Source: Bacillota bacterium
GTDB taxonomy: Bacteria > Bacillota > Bacilli > Alicyclobacillales > SLC66
Reading direction: 5' to 3'
DNA: 10,136 nucleotides
Assembly (NCBI GenBank): GCA_021797415.1
Contig: JAJZZT010000238.1
Span: 1-10,136 of the forward strand
Below the pieces are notes generated by a model. That model did not search any database. It was not told where the DNA came from and worked only from the letters and a program-made list of their open reading frames with translations. Within the stretch, counting starts at the first letter, position 1, and each line of letters begins with the position of its first letter. Made by a program: the position numbers and the translations under genes. Shown here piece after piece: positions 1 to 6,841 of the stretch.

Positions 1-39
1 CTTGACAGCGCGCGCACTCACCTTTTCCGGATCATCCGG

Positions 40-348
40 CTATCCGGACTGCCTCCTCGGATGCGGTCCTGCTCCGGAGATAACCGCCGCCTCTTCTCCC
101 ATCCCCACTTCAAGCGGCGCGAACGACTTGTCCCTGGACACCGCTCTCTCCTTATCGGCGCCAAGTACGTACCACAGGTTTGCGGCGACGACCAGCATGG
201 CGAAGCCGCACCACGCCAGCACAAACGTTTCCGGCCACACGCCCGCCTGCCGGGGCAGCCGCGGCACGGCCTCATACAACAGCCCCAGGCCGGTCGCGGT
301 ATAGAGTACGCCCCCTTTGCGCTTCTTCCGGCGTTCCGCTCGAAACAT
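40..348 (-). CDS. Small hypothetical membrane protein
   Basis: I do not recognise this 102-residue protein. It starts with a strongly basic segment (about residues 3-11, several Arg and Lys). A weakly hydrophobic stretch follows (about 13-28), then a clear membrane segment at about 42-62, rich in Ala, Val and Leu with Trp at its ends. The tail is polar and soluble. By the positive-inside rule the N-terminus should be cytoplasmic. A GGTGAGGGG stretch lies about 8 bases before the ATG and is a fair ribosome binding site. It follows the YlbF-family gene on the same strand after a 156-base gap with no obvious terminator, so it may be read from the same promoter. The TAG stop falls within a CCGGAT-rich inverted repeat. 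Overlapping frames on both strands give proteins of implausible Arg/Cys composition, so this frame is preferred, but it may still be spurious. Confidence 0.55.
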   Translation of the reverse strand: MFRAERRKKRKGGVLYTATGLGLLYEAVPRLPRQAGVWPETFVLAWCGFAMLVVAANLWYVLGADKERAVSRDKSFAPLEVGMGEEAAVISGAGPHPRRQSG

Positions 349-504
349 GAAAACAGCCCCTCACCAGCACCGTATCCGCGATGGATGCCAATCCCCCGCG
401 CCTTATGCCAGAGTTTATGCGGATCCCCTGGACAAGAGAACGAACGCCGGGAAACACCACGCGAAGCAGTGGCACTGCAAAGGGAAAAGCACAGCCCATA
501 CGGT

Positions 505-843
505 TCAGACGATCGACGCCTCTTCGAGTACATCTCCCAGGATTTTGTGCACGTCCTGCATCAGTACGCCGAGTTGATACTCGGCCAGCAGATAGTCCCG
601 CACGTCACTATGTAATTGCAGAATCTCATACAATTTGTGCAACGCCTCTTGCTCTTCCTCCGCGGGCTCCTGGCCGAGTATGCGCTTTTGCTCAAACTGG
701 AGCTGTTTCATATGGAAGTCGTTCAGCATGCGCTTGGCGTTCTCGTCGTCCGAAATGCGTTCTTTCGCCGCCTTCATCGAACGGAATGCTTCCGTTTCGC
801 GAATCATGCGGGCCAACTGATGCGCGGAGTCGTATGGATTCAA
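505..843 (-). CDS. YlbF/YheA-family regulator protein
   Basis: This is a small helical protein of the Com_YlbF family (YlbF, YmcA, YheA). In Bacillus subtilis, YlbF and YmcA with YaaT form a complex that promotes RNase Y-dependent mRNA processing, competence and biofilm formation. The core opens NPYDSAHQLARMI, followed by a charged helical region, the turn GQEPAEEEQ, and a hydrophobic-acidic C-terminal helix. The length (112 residues) and opening fit YheA-type members better than YlbF itself: the Cys-rich C-terminal tail of B. subtilis YlbF is absent, so a 4Fe-4S-binding role is unlikely. I choose the TTG at 843 because family homology begins there, a G-rich ribosome binding site (851-856) lies 7 bases upstream, and the likely promoter at 943-951 leaves no room for a start at 930. 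An in-frame ATG at 885 would give a 126-residue version. The family is fairly certain; the role is not. Confidence 0.85.
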   Translation of the reverse strand: MNPYDSAHQLARMIRETEAFRSMKAAKERISDDENAKRMLNDFHMKQLQFEQKRILGQEPAEEEQEALHKLYEILQLHSDVRDYLLAEYQLGVLMQDVHKILGDVLEEASIV

Positions 844-942
844 AGGACTTCCCCCCAAGGCCAAGGTGCATGTCAATGTGCGCATCCGCGGCAAGGATGT
901 ATTCGGCGTGGGCACGGGCAACAGAAACAATCTACACTCTCG

Positions 943-951
943 AGTATAGCA
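943..951 (-). promoter_or_regulatory. Extended -10 promoter for the ylbF-family gene
   Basis: Read on the minus strand, this is TGCTATACT: a TATACT hexamer preceded by the TGn extended -10 element of sigma-A promoters. No good -35 is visible at 16-18 bases, which is common for extended -10 promoters. Transcription would begin near 936, giving a leader of about 90 bases before the TTG at 843. The promoter sits just after the end of the HD-GYP gene, so the YlbF-family gene is probably transcribed independently of it. Confidence 0.5.
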
Positions 952-1005
952 GAAGTTCGCGGCGGACAGGAATTGCCCACATTAAAGTTCCGGCGATGCA
1001 TTTCC

Positions 1006-2577
1006 TCAATCCCGGTCCAAACCGGCCGCAACAGAGGGAAAGGAAAAATCCGTGTCCACATTGACAGACGGCGCCTTTCCATCCGTACCGCCGGGGAACA
1101 TCGACGGCAGATGTCCGTAGCGGGACCGCCAGAACAACACGTTTCCCCCTTTCGGCGCCTCCAGCGCGTAGCGTTCCATGGCGGTCGTCTCCCACTCGAT
1201 GATCCTGCGGCTGGCATCGAGCCGTTCGGCCAGGGTGAGATCAGATCCGGGAAGATCCACGATGGGACGCGGCACTTCCTGAATCGGCTCATTGTCATAG
1301 CCGATGGCAACCATCTCTTCCTCTGTCATCTGTTCGACAACCTGGATCATCGCATTCACGATATGGCGGTCAAACTGCCTGCCGGCGGACGCGACAAGCC
1401 GTTCAAGCGCATTTTCAACAGTACACCCTCTCCTGTACGGACGATTGGATACCATGGCGTCAAATGCGTCGGGCACACTGACCAGTCGCGCGACAAAAGG
1501 GATGTCATCCCCGCTTTTATCGTCCGGATACCCTCCACCGGCCACCCATTCGTGATGCCACCGCACAATGGCAAGGATGTTCCCGGATACCCCCGAATCG
1601 CGCAGGATCTGCTCGCCGAGGACGGGGTGCGACATCATCGTCACCAATTCGGACGCTTCCAGCATCCCCGGTTTGAGCAGGATTGAATCCGGAATGGCGA
1701 TTTTCCCGATATCGTGCAACAATCCGCCGAAGAAGATCTCCTCGACATTCAATCCCCTGTCCATTTTTGCGGCAAGCCGCTTGCTCAGCGCCGCGACGCG
1801 CAGGGAATGTCCAAACGTATAGGAGTCCCGGGCGTCAATCGCATGCGCGAGCGAGGTGATCGACGCGTTGTACCGCCGTTTGACCTCCTGGGCGTACTCT
1901 TGGATGATATTTGCATCGTCGATTCTCTGTTGAAGCATTTGCCGGAGAAACAGGTACATCGGAATGGAGATAACCACTGAACTGATGCCCCAGTCTCTGT
2001 ACAGAAGACCAGCCACAGCCCCAATAACGGTAGTTGCAAGATACGCTAAAGAAAAGGGTATATTGCCATATATCGCCTTGAGGGTTTCAGGAAGCGAAAC
2101 GTGCTGCCGTATAGAAATTAATGTGCCGGCAATGAGTGTATTGGAAAAAAAATAACCCGCTACACAAATGATCGCCGCTACGGTCGGTGGTACCTGATGT
2201 TCAAATAAAAACCATATATACCCAGTTATCTCAACAGAAAGAACCGCTTGGCCAATATTGACCGCCATCATGAATGGTGAAATTGCACCGATGAGTCCAA
2301 ACGTCAGCATGGACAAACTGATGACCACGACGGCCGATTGATCAGAAGAAGCGATAATCGAAAATATAACCATGACATTGCCAACGCTAATCGCCAATTC
2401 TCGCAAATGCAGTGTCGGAACCAAATCGGCAGCCACGCCAAGCAACGCAACCACAATGGTGATCATCCACAGACCGGGCGATTTGAGCTGATAAAGCGAG
2501 AGAATGAGGAGTAGGGGACCAATCAATGCAAACAACAAAAGGTATGCTTTCTTAAGAAAGCCCTTCAGATTCTTCAT
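1006..2577 (-). CDS. Membrane-anchored HD-GYP phosphodiesterase
   Basis: A 523-residue protein with an N-terminal membrane region (about residues 10-212, roughly six or seven hydrophobic segments), a linker helix (about 213-240), an HD-GYP domain (about 241-420) and a tail of about 100 residues. HD-GYP proteins hydrolyse cyclic-di-GMP to GMP, or related cyclic dinucleotides, through a two- or three-metal centre. The signature residues are present: YTFGHS with His257, LLHDIGK with His288-Asp289, His317, HHE at 341-343, GYP at 349-351, and VPDAFDAM with Asp370. It is therefore probably active. The membrane part resembles no named sensor domain that I can assign; it presumably senses a membrane or extracellular cue. 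The ATG overlaps the stop of the DUF5317 gene (ATGA) and has no clear ribosome binding site, which suggests translational coupling. The N-terminal half is visibly AT-richer than the catalytic half. Confidence 0.93.
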   Translation of the reverse strand: MKNLKGFLKKAYLLLFALIGPLLLILSLYQLKSPGLWMITIVVALLGVAADLVPTLHLRELAISVGNVMVIFSIIASSDQSAVVVISLSMLTFGLIGAISPFMMAVNIGQAVLSVEITGYIWFLFEHQVPPTVAAIICVAGYFFSNTLIAGTLISIRQHVSLPETLKAIYGNIPFSLAYLATTVIGAVAGLLYRDWGISSVVISIPMYLFLRQMLQQRIDDANIIQEYAQEVKRRYNASITSLAHAIDARDSYTFGHSLRVAALSKRLAAKMDRGLNVEEIFFGGLLHDIGKIAIPDSILLKPGMLEASELVTMMSHPVLGEQILRDSGVSGNILAIVRWHHEWVAGGGYPDDKSGDDIPFVARLVSVPDAFDAMVSNRPYRRGCTVENALERLVASAGRQFDRHIVNAMIQVVEQMTEEEMVAIGYDNEPIQEVPRPIVDLPGSDLTLAERLDASRRIIEWETTAMERYALEAPKGGNVLFWRSRYGHLPSMFPGGTDGKAPSVNVDTDFSFPSVAAGLDRD

Positions 2578-3131
2578 TTTTGTGAACCACGATGTGGACC
2601 GCCCATCCCCAGATTCGCGAGCCGGGACAAGGGAACCGGCTTATTCATGAGACGTTGAATCAGAAGGCATCCCCCCGCCGCGATGAAGATGTCGCCGAAA
2701 CTCATCATGTCTGGAACAGGATATGGGACATACATGATATCGGCGAGAATCGGAAAATTACTTCGTGACGTGAGCAATTTGTGCCAGAAACTCGCGCTGG
2801 TAAACGCTCCGGCGCTGGCCAAATGATGCAGAGCGGGAACGTAAAGAACCGGCATGGTACCGCCGTTGGTCCAGATGACCAGCGCATTGGAAACCGTGCC
2901 GATCAGGAGGATCCGCACTTCCTCGTACGACCAATTGGCCGCCAGGACTACCAGTGTCACGGCGTAGGACAAAGAGATCAAAACAGGGGAGAGATTATGT
3001 ACCAAGAGCGCCATCACCTGCATCAAGGCAACAGGAAATAAAAGCCATGAAAAACGAAACTTTGGTATATTGGAAAATCTCCCGCCCCGAATGAACCCAA
3101 CTATGACTGCAAGTATAAGAAACCACCACAT
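2574..3131 (-). CDS. DUF5317 family membrane protein
   Basis: This 185-residue protein fits DUF5317, a membrane family of unknown function. Hydrophobic segments lie at about 1-17, 27-46, 48-66, 73-88 and 145-162. The family-like pattern NGGTMPV is at 89-95, and a PVPDMMSFGD segment at about 138-147 leads into the last membrane segment. A GAGGTG ribosome binding site precedes the ATG by about 9 bases. Its stop overlaps the HD-GYP start, so the two proteins are probably made in similar amounts and may act together, for example as a membrane partner of the phosphodiesterase. That partnership is inferred from gene order, not from any recognised binding motif. The short C-terminal tail (about 163-185) is basic and probably cytoplasmic. 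Confidence 0.85.
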   Translation of the reverse strand: MWWFLILAVIVGFIRGGRFSNIPKFRFSWLLFPVALMQVMALLVHNLSPVLISLSYAVTLVVLAANWSYEEVRILLIGTVSNALVIWTNGGTMPVLYVPALHHLASAGAFTSASFWHKLLTSRSNFPILADIMYVPYPVPDMMSFGDIFIAAGGCLLIQRLMNKPVPLSRLANLGMGGPHRGSQK

Positions 3132-3160
3132 GGCTTCGGCACCTCGAAAAAGATTTGGAT

Positions 3161-3185
3161 CCTTGGGTGGCTTGCGCCCCCAAGG
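3161..3185 (-). repeat. Intercistronic hairpin between peptide and DUF5317 genes
   Basis: CCTTGGG (3161-3167) and CCCAAGG (3179-3185) form a 7-bp stem with an 11-base loop in the 89-base gap between the small peptide and the DUF5317 gene. On the minus strand a TTTTT run follows about 9 bases after the stem. That is too far for a textbook terminator, but it could cause partial termination or protect a processed end, which would favour expression of the upstream peptide. The function is inferred. Confidence 0.4.
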
Positions 3186-3220
3186 AAAACATCCTTATGA
3201 TGTACCACCCTACCGGTGCG

Positions 3221-3298
3221 CTACTTCACAACTATAGTTGCTGAGGCCACCACGACGAGTGCGACGATGGTCAAAGCTGCCATGAATTTTTCTTTCAT
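3221..3298 (-). CDS. 25-residue hydrophobic membrane peptide
   Basis: A very short open reading frame (25 codons plus TAG) that standard gene callers would usually miss. The product begins [12 protein letters not shown] and ends ASATIVVK. It has a charged N-terminus, about 18 uncharged and largely hydrophobic residues (Val, Ala, Ile, Leu), and a final Lys, so it should span or insert into the membrane once. The evidence that it is real is the ribosome binding site AAGGAGG at 3308-3314, exactly 9 bases before the ATG and the best in the window, followed 89 bases later by the DUF5317 gene on the same strand. It heads the DUF5317/HD-GYP unit. It could be a membrane regulator of the downstream proteins, an exported signal peptide, or a translated leader that couples regulation. 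I recognise no homologue, so the function is unknown. Confidence 0.65.
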   Translation of the reverse strand: MKEKFMAALTIVALVVVASATIVVK

Positions 3299-3423
3299 GG
3301 TGTTGTTCCTCCTTGGGAAGAGAAGCCCTCCAAAGGAAGAACGGATTCGCTACGATCTCGGGTCTGCCCAAGCGACCAGGTTACGGACATCCCCTCAAGA
3401 GGCCCTCAGCATCTTGCAAGTCC
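3299..3423 (-). promoter_or_regulatory. Structured leader that masks the peptide's ribosome binding site
   Basis: On the minus strand, the arms at 3330-3342 and 3305-3316 pair over about 12 bp (one bulge, one G-U). The AAGGAGG ribosome binding site of the small peptide lies inside the 3' arm. Upstream, a second hairpin (CCCGAG/CTTGGG, 3357-3372) and a third helical region (GGAC/GTCC at 3420-3423/3385-3388, enclosing a CCTC-TT-GAGG hairpin at 3393-3402) suggest a folded leader of at least 120 bases. This arrangement, upstream folds plus an RBS-sequestering stem, is typical of translational riboswitches or other cis-acting RNAs. It does not show the conserved cores of the cyclic-di-GMP-I (GEMM) or -II riboswitches that I could look for by eye. 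No convincing sigma-A promoter is seen upstream, so the 5' end is unknown. Confidence 0.5.
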
Positions 3424-3610
3424 AACATACACTATCTCTACCAGTCGCGCCATAGGTTTCTTTAACGTAGTAGAGATTTTTTTCAAAATAACCTCTCATT
3501 GCGCGAAATCGCCCGACCGTCCGCGAAGAGTGTCGCAATACGGGAATAAATGCGGAGGATGGGGCCACACTTGCTGGGTGTTTTCGTGCATAATAGATGG
3601 GATACGAAGC

Positions 3611-3636
3611 GCATCGCCACAGATTTGCGGCGATGC
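3611..3636 (+). promoter_or_regulatory. tkt: Hairpin in the tkt leader
   Basis: GCATCGCC (3611-3618) and GGCGATGC (3629-3636) form a perfect 8-bp inverted repeat with a 10-base loop. It ends only 3 bases before the tkt ribosome binding site AAGGCGG (3640-3646). As RNA it is a stable hairpin that could stabilise the message or affect ribosome access; as DNA it could be an operator. No T-run follows, so it is not a terminator. The rest of the gap from 3424 to 3610 shows no gene; a CATAAT at 3589-3594 is a possible -10 but lacks a matching -35. Confidence 0.5.
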
Positions 3637-3655
3637 AGAAAGGCGGATAATTCAT

Positions 3656-5677
3656 ATGGCCGTTTCAACAATCGAGCAGGACGCGATCAATACGATCCGG
3701 ACATTGTCGATCGACAGTATTGAACGCGCGAACTCGGGACATCCGGGGCTTCCGATGGGGGCCGCTCCCATGGCGTACACGCTTTGGACGCGCGTCATGC
3801 GGCACAATCCCCACAACCCCGGCTGGTTCAACCGCGACAGGTTCGTCCTTTCCGCAGGACACGGTTCCATGTTGCTGTACAGTCTCCTGCACCTGATGGA
3901 TTACGGACTGACGCTGGAGGACCTGAAACAGTTTCGCCAATTGGGCAGCAAAACGCCGGGGCATCCGGAATACCGGCACACGCCGGGCGTCGAGACGACA
4001 ACGGGCCCGCTCGGACAAGGGATTGCGAACGCGGTTGGCATGGCGATGGCGGAACGTTTTCTGGCAGCGCGCTACAATCGTCCCGGTTTTCCGGTGATCG
4101 ACCACCACACTTACACCATTGTCGGCGACGGCGACCTGATGGAGGGCATCGCCAATGAAGCCGCCTCGCTCGCCGGACACCTCAAACTCGACCGACTGAT
4201 CGCACTGTACGACTCAAACGATATTTCACTCGACGGGCCGACTTCCAGAGCCTTCACGGAAAATGTCGCGGCCCGCTTTGAAGCGTTGGGCTGGAATGTG
4301 CTGCGTGTCGCGGACGGCAACGACGTGCCCCAGATCGCCGCCGCTCTGGAACAGGCCCGCCAGTCAAGCGGCCGGCCGACGCTGATCGAAGTCCGCACCA
4401 TTATCGGCTTTGGCAGTCCGGGACGCCAGGGGACGTCGGAGGCGCACGGCAAGCCGCTCGGAGCGGAGGAAGCCCGGCTGGCCCGCCAGACATACGGCTG
4501 GACCTATGAGGGCACCCATTACGTCCCCGACGAGGTGCGCCGGCACTTTGCCGAATTCGTTCGCCAGGGCGAGCGGCACGAGGCCGAGTGGGATGCGCTT
4601 TTCCAGCGTTACCGTTCCGAACATCCGGAACTCGCGGCAGAGTTGGAGTCGGTGATCGCGGGCAAACTGCCCGCGGGGTGGGACGCCGCGCTCCCGGTTT
4701 TCGCGGCGGGCGGAAAAGCGATGGCCACGCGCCAGGCGTCCGGTCAGGCGCTGAACGCGCTGTCCCAACAGTTCCCCACCCTGTTTGGCGGATCCGCCGA
4801 CCTCGCGAGTTCCAACGATACGACGATCAAGGGTGAGAATGTCTTTAGCGCGCAGAACTACAGCGGCCGCAACGTGTGGTTCGGCGTGCGCGAGCATGGC
4901 ATGGGCGGCGCGCTGAACGGTTTGGCCCTGCACGGCGGACTGCACACGTTTGGCGCCACATTCCTCGTCTTTTCCGATTACCTGCGTCCTTCCATCCGGC
5001 TTGCTTCGCTCATGCGCCTGCCGATCGTGTACGTCTTCACGCACGACAGCATCGGGCTTGGTTCGGACGGCCCTACACACCAGCCGGTCGAACACGTTCC
5101 ATCGCTCAGACTCATTCCCAATCTCGTCGTGATCCGCCCCGCAGACGCCAACGAAACGGTGGCCGCCTGGAGATTCGCCATCGCGCACCGCGACCGGCCC
5201 GTCGCTCTCGCTCTGTCCCGTCAGGCGCTCCCCATTCTTGCTACGACGGCCGAGCGCGCGACACAGGGCATTGAACGCGGCGCCTACGTGGTTTCTCCGG
5301 AGAAAAGCGATAAACTGGACGTGGTGCTGATCGCGACGGGCTCGGAAGTTAGCCTGTGCGTTTCGGCGCAGGAAGCGTTGCTCACCGCAGGCATTCACGC
5401 AAGAGTTGTCAGCATGCCCGCGCCGCGCCTGTTTGACGAACAAGCGCCGGCCTACCGCGACGAAGTGCTGCCGCCGGCGGCGCGCGCGCGCGTGGCTGTC
5501 GAAATGGCCCAGCCGACCGGCTGGGAACGGCATGTGGGCCCGCTTGGCGAGATCCTCGGCGTCACGACATTCGGCGCCTCCGGTTCCGAAGCGGATCTGA
5601 TGAAGCAGTTCGGCTTCACGGTGGAGGCCGTGACGGCCGCCGCGCAAAGAACGATGGAGAGGAGCAAACAGGCATGA
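3656..5677 (+). CDS. tkt: Transketolase
   Basis: Transketolase transfers two-carbon ketol units between sugar phosphates in the non-oxidative pentose phosphate pathway, using thiamine diphosphate and a divalent metal. At 673 residues it is full length for the bacterial enzyme. Visible landmarks are SGHPGLPMG with His29, SAGHGSM with His69, the thiamine-diphosphate motif starting GDGDLMEG (157) and closing at Asn188, the REHGMGG segment with the catalytic Glu413, [17 protein letters not shown] (461-477) with His475, and the C-terminal domain from about 550. The ATG at 3656 is chosen because family homology starts immediately after it and AAGGCGG lies 9 bases upstream; in-frame codons back to 3530 do not look like transketolase. 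Its TGA overlaps the transaldolase ATG, so the two are one operon with coupled translation. Confidence 0.98.
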   Translation: MAVSTIEQDAINTIRTLSIDSIERANSGHPGLPMGAAPMAYTLWTRVMRHNPHNPGWFNRDRFVLSAGHGSMLLYSLLHLMDYGLTLEDLKQFRQLGSKTPGHPEYRHTPGVETTTGPLGQGIANAVGMAMAERFLAARYNRPGFPVIDHHTYTIVGDGDLMEGIANEAASLAGHLKLDRLIALYDSNDISLDGPTSRAFTENVAARFEALGWNVLRVADGNDVPQIAAALEQARQSSGRPTLIEVRTIIGFGSPGRQGTSEAHGKPLGAEEARLARQTYGWTYEGTHYVPDEVRRHFAEFVRQGERHEAEWDALFQRYRSEHPELAAELESVIAGKLPAGWDAALPVFAAGGKAMATRQASGQALNALSQQFPTLFGGSADLASSNDTTIKGENVFSAQNYSGRNVWFGVREHGMGGALNGLALHGGLHTFGATFLVFSDYLRPSIRLASLMRLPIVYVFTHDSIGLGSDGPTHQPVEHVPSLRLIPNLVVIRPADANETVAAWRFAIAHRDRPVALALSRQALPILATTAERATQGIERGAYVVSPEKSDKLDVVLIATGSEVSLCVSAQEALLTAGIHARVVSMPAPRLFDEQAPAYRDEVLPPAARARVAVEMAQPTGWERHVGPLGEILGVTTFGASGSEADLMKQFGFTVEAVTAAAQRTMERSKQA

Positions 5678-6768
5678 CCAAATTGCACGAATTGCACGCG
5701 CTCGGCCAGAGCGCGTGGCTGGACTACATCCGCCGCGACATGATTGAAAAAGGCGAGTTGCGCCACCTGGTGGAACAGGGCGTGCGCGGCGTCACTTCCA
5801 ATCCGACCCTGTTTGAGAACGCCATCGCCAAGAGCGATCTCTACACGGACGACATCCGCCGCTTGGCGCAGGCGGGCAAGAGCGTGACTGAAATCTATGA
5901 AGCGCTGGCGTTTTCGGACATTCGGGGCGCGTGCGACGTATTTGCGCCGCTCTTCCGGGAAGCGAACGGCGGGGACGGCTTTGTCAGCCTCGAAGTCCCG
6001 CCCGCGCTCAGCCACGACGCGGCGGGGACGGTTGCCGAAGCGAAGCGGATCTGGAAGGAAATCGACCGGCCCAACCTGATGGTGAAAGTGCCCGCCACGG
6101 ATGAGGGGCTGACGGCGATCACCGCCCTCATCTCCGCCGGCGTCAACGTCAACGTGACGCTCATGTTCACCATGAGCGATTATGAAATGGTGGCCGAAGC
6201 GTACATCAGGGGACTGGAGCAGCGATTGGCGGATGGACACGACATCTCGGGCGTCCGCTCCGTCGCAAGCCTATTTGTCAGCCGAGTCGACGGAGCGGTC
6301 GACGCGGCCGCCAAAGGCGAGGCGCTCGACCGGTTGTCCGGCCGCGTGGCTCTGGCCAATGCGCGACTGCAGTACAAGGCGTTTGAACGGATCTTTGGCG
6401 GCGAGCGCTTCGCCGCGCTCAGAGCCAAGGGCGCGCATGTGCAGCGTCCGCTGTTCGCGTCCACGGGCACGAAGAGCGACAAGCTCAGCGACGTGTTGTA
6501 CATCGACGGCCTGATCGGCTCCGAGACGGTGAACACGATGCCCCCGAAGACGCTCGCCGCTTTCCTCGACCACGGAACGGCGAAGCGCACGGTCGACGCA
6601 GACTACGGCGCGGACGAGGCGGTCCTGGGCGCGTGTGAGCAAGCGGGACTGGACATCTCCGCGCTCGGCGCCGACCTGAAAGTCAAAGGGCTGCAGGCGT
6701 TTGAAAAATCGTTTGACGAGCTCATGCAGACGATCGACAAAGAGCGGCTCGCCGCGGCGCACGCCTAG
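5674..6768 (+). CDS. tal: Transaldolase, long form
   Basis: Transaldolase moves a dihydroxyacetone unit from sedoheptulose 7-phosphate to glyceraldehyde 3-phosphate through a lysine Schiff base. The 364-residue length, the opening [26 protein letters not shown] (38-50), LMVKVPAT with Schiff-base Lys138, VNVNVTLMF (157-165), and the [19 protein letters not shown] (262-280) and VNTMPP (286-291) segments place it in the long form typical of Actinobacteria and Cyanobacteria. It is not the short MipB/TalC type of about 215 residues common in Bacillus. It overlaps tkt by ATGA and has a GGAGAGGAG ribosome binding site (5656-5664) 9 bases before its start. With tkt it links pentose phosphates to fructose 6-phosphate and glyceraldehyde 3-phosphate. 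No clear terminator follows directly; transcription enters a palindromic intergenic element. Confidence 0.97.
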   Translation: MTKLHELHALGQSAWLDYIRRDMIEKGELRHLVEQGVRGVTSNPTLFENAIAKSDLYTDDIRRLAQAGKSVTEIYEALAFSDIRGACDVFAPLFREANGGDGFVSLEVPPALSHDAAGTVAEAKRIWKEIDRPNLMVKVPATDEGLTAITALISAGVNVNVTLMFTMSDYEMVAEAYIRGLEQRLADGHDISGVRSVASLFVSRVDGAVDAAAKGEALDRLSGRVALANARLQYKAFERIFGGERFAALRAKGAHVQRPLFASTGTKSDKLSDVLYIDGLIGSETVNTMPPKTLAAFLDHGTAKRTVDADYGADEAVLGACEQAGLDISALGADLKVKGLQAFEKSFDELMQTIDKERLAAAHA

Positions 6769-6793
6769 AGCGGCGGTGAAATAGTCCGCAGAA

Positions 6794-6824
6794 CAGGCGC
6801 AATCGTTCCGCATATCGTCTCCGA
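6794..6824 (+). repeat. Diverged direct copy of part of the intergenic element
   Basis: These 31 bases match 6930-6960 at 27 of 31 positions without gaps, both beginning CAGGCGCAAT and ending TCCGA. The shared sequence also appears inverted at 6969-6998 with more changes. Some similarity continues upstream (AGTCC then a 6-base gap in both copies). This copy lies outside the long inverted repeat, which suggests repeated insertion or local duplication followed by decay. Confidence 0.7.
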
Positions 6825-6841
6825 AGACCTCTTAAAGAGCC

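Noticed and set aside
1..60. CCGGAT-rich inverted repeats as a terminator after the first minus-strand gene
   Set aside because: The stem is followed by A residues rather than a T-run in the direction of transcription, and it overlaps the stop codon.
18..533. 171-codon minus-strand frame overlapping the small membrane protein
   Set aside because: Very high Cys and Arg content and no domain; it overlaps the YlbF-family stop and competes with the better frame at 40-348.
821..948. Plus-strand frame with a strand-like peptide (KAKVHVNVRIRGKDVFGVGTGN)
   Set aside because: It looked like a fragment of a beta-rich domain. It has no ribosome binding site, overlaps the YlbF-family leader and promoter on the other strand, and is only about 40 codons.
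616..1686. Long plus-strand frame (356 codons) opposite the YlbF-family and HD-GYP genes
   Set aside because: It is antisense to two genes with clear family features, and its product has no recognisable domain.
3299..3423. Assignment of the leader to the cyclic-di-GMP (GEMM) riboswitch
   Set aside because: The conserved GEMM core segments are not visible by eye, so only an unclassified structured leader is claimed.
3571..3599. Sigma-A promoter for tkt (TTGCTG with CATAAT or TAGATG)
   Set aside because: Spacing is too short for CATAAT (12 bases), and the correctly spaced hexamer TAGATG is a poor -10.
3530..3655. Upstream in-frame extension of transketolase (42 codons)
   Set aside because: Family homology and the ribosome binding site both support ATG at 3656; the extension contains the tkt leader hairpin.
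4364..5647. Long open frame (427 codons) antisense to tkt
   Set aside because: It lies wholly inside a clear transketolase gene. Its Arg/His/Gly-rich composition is what the opposite strand of GC-rich codons gives, and no family is recognised.
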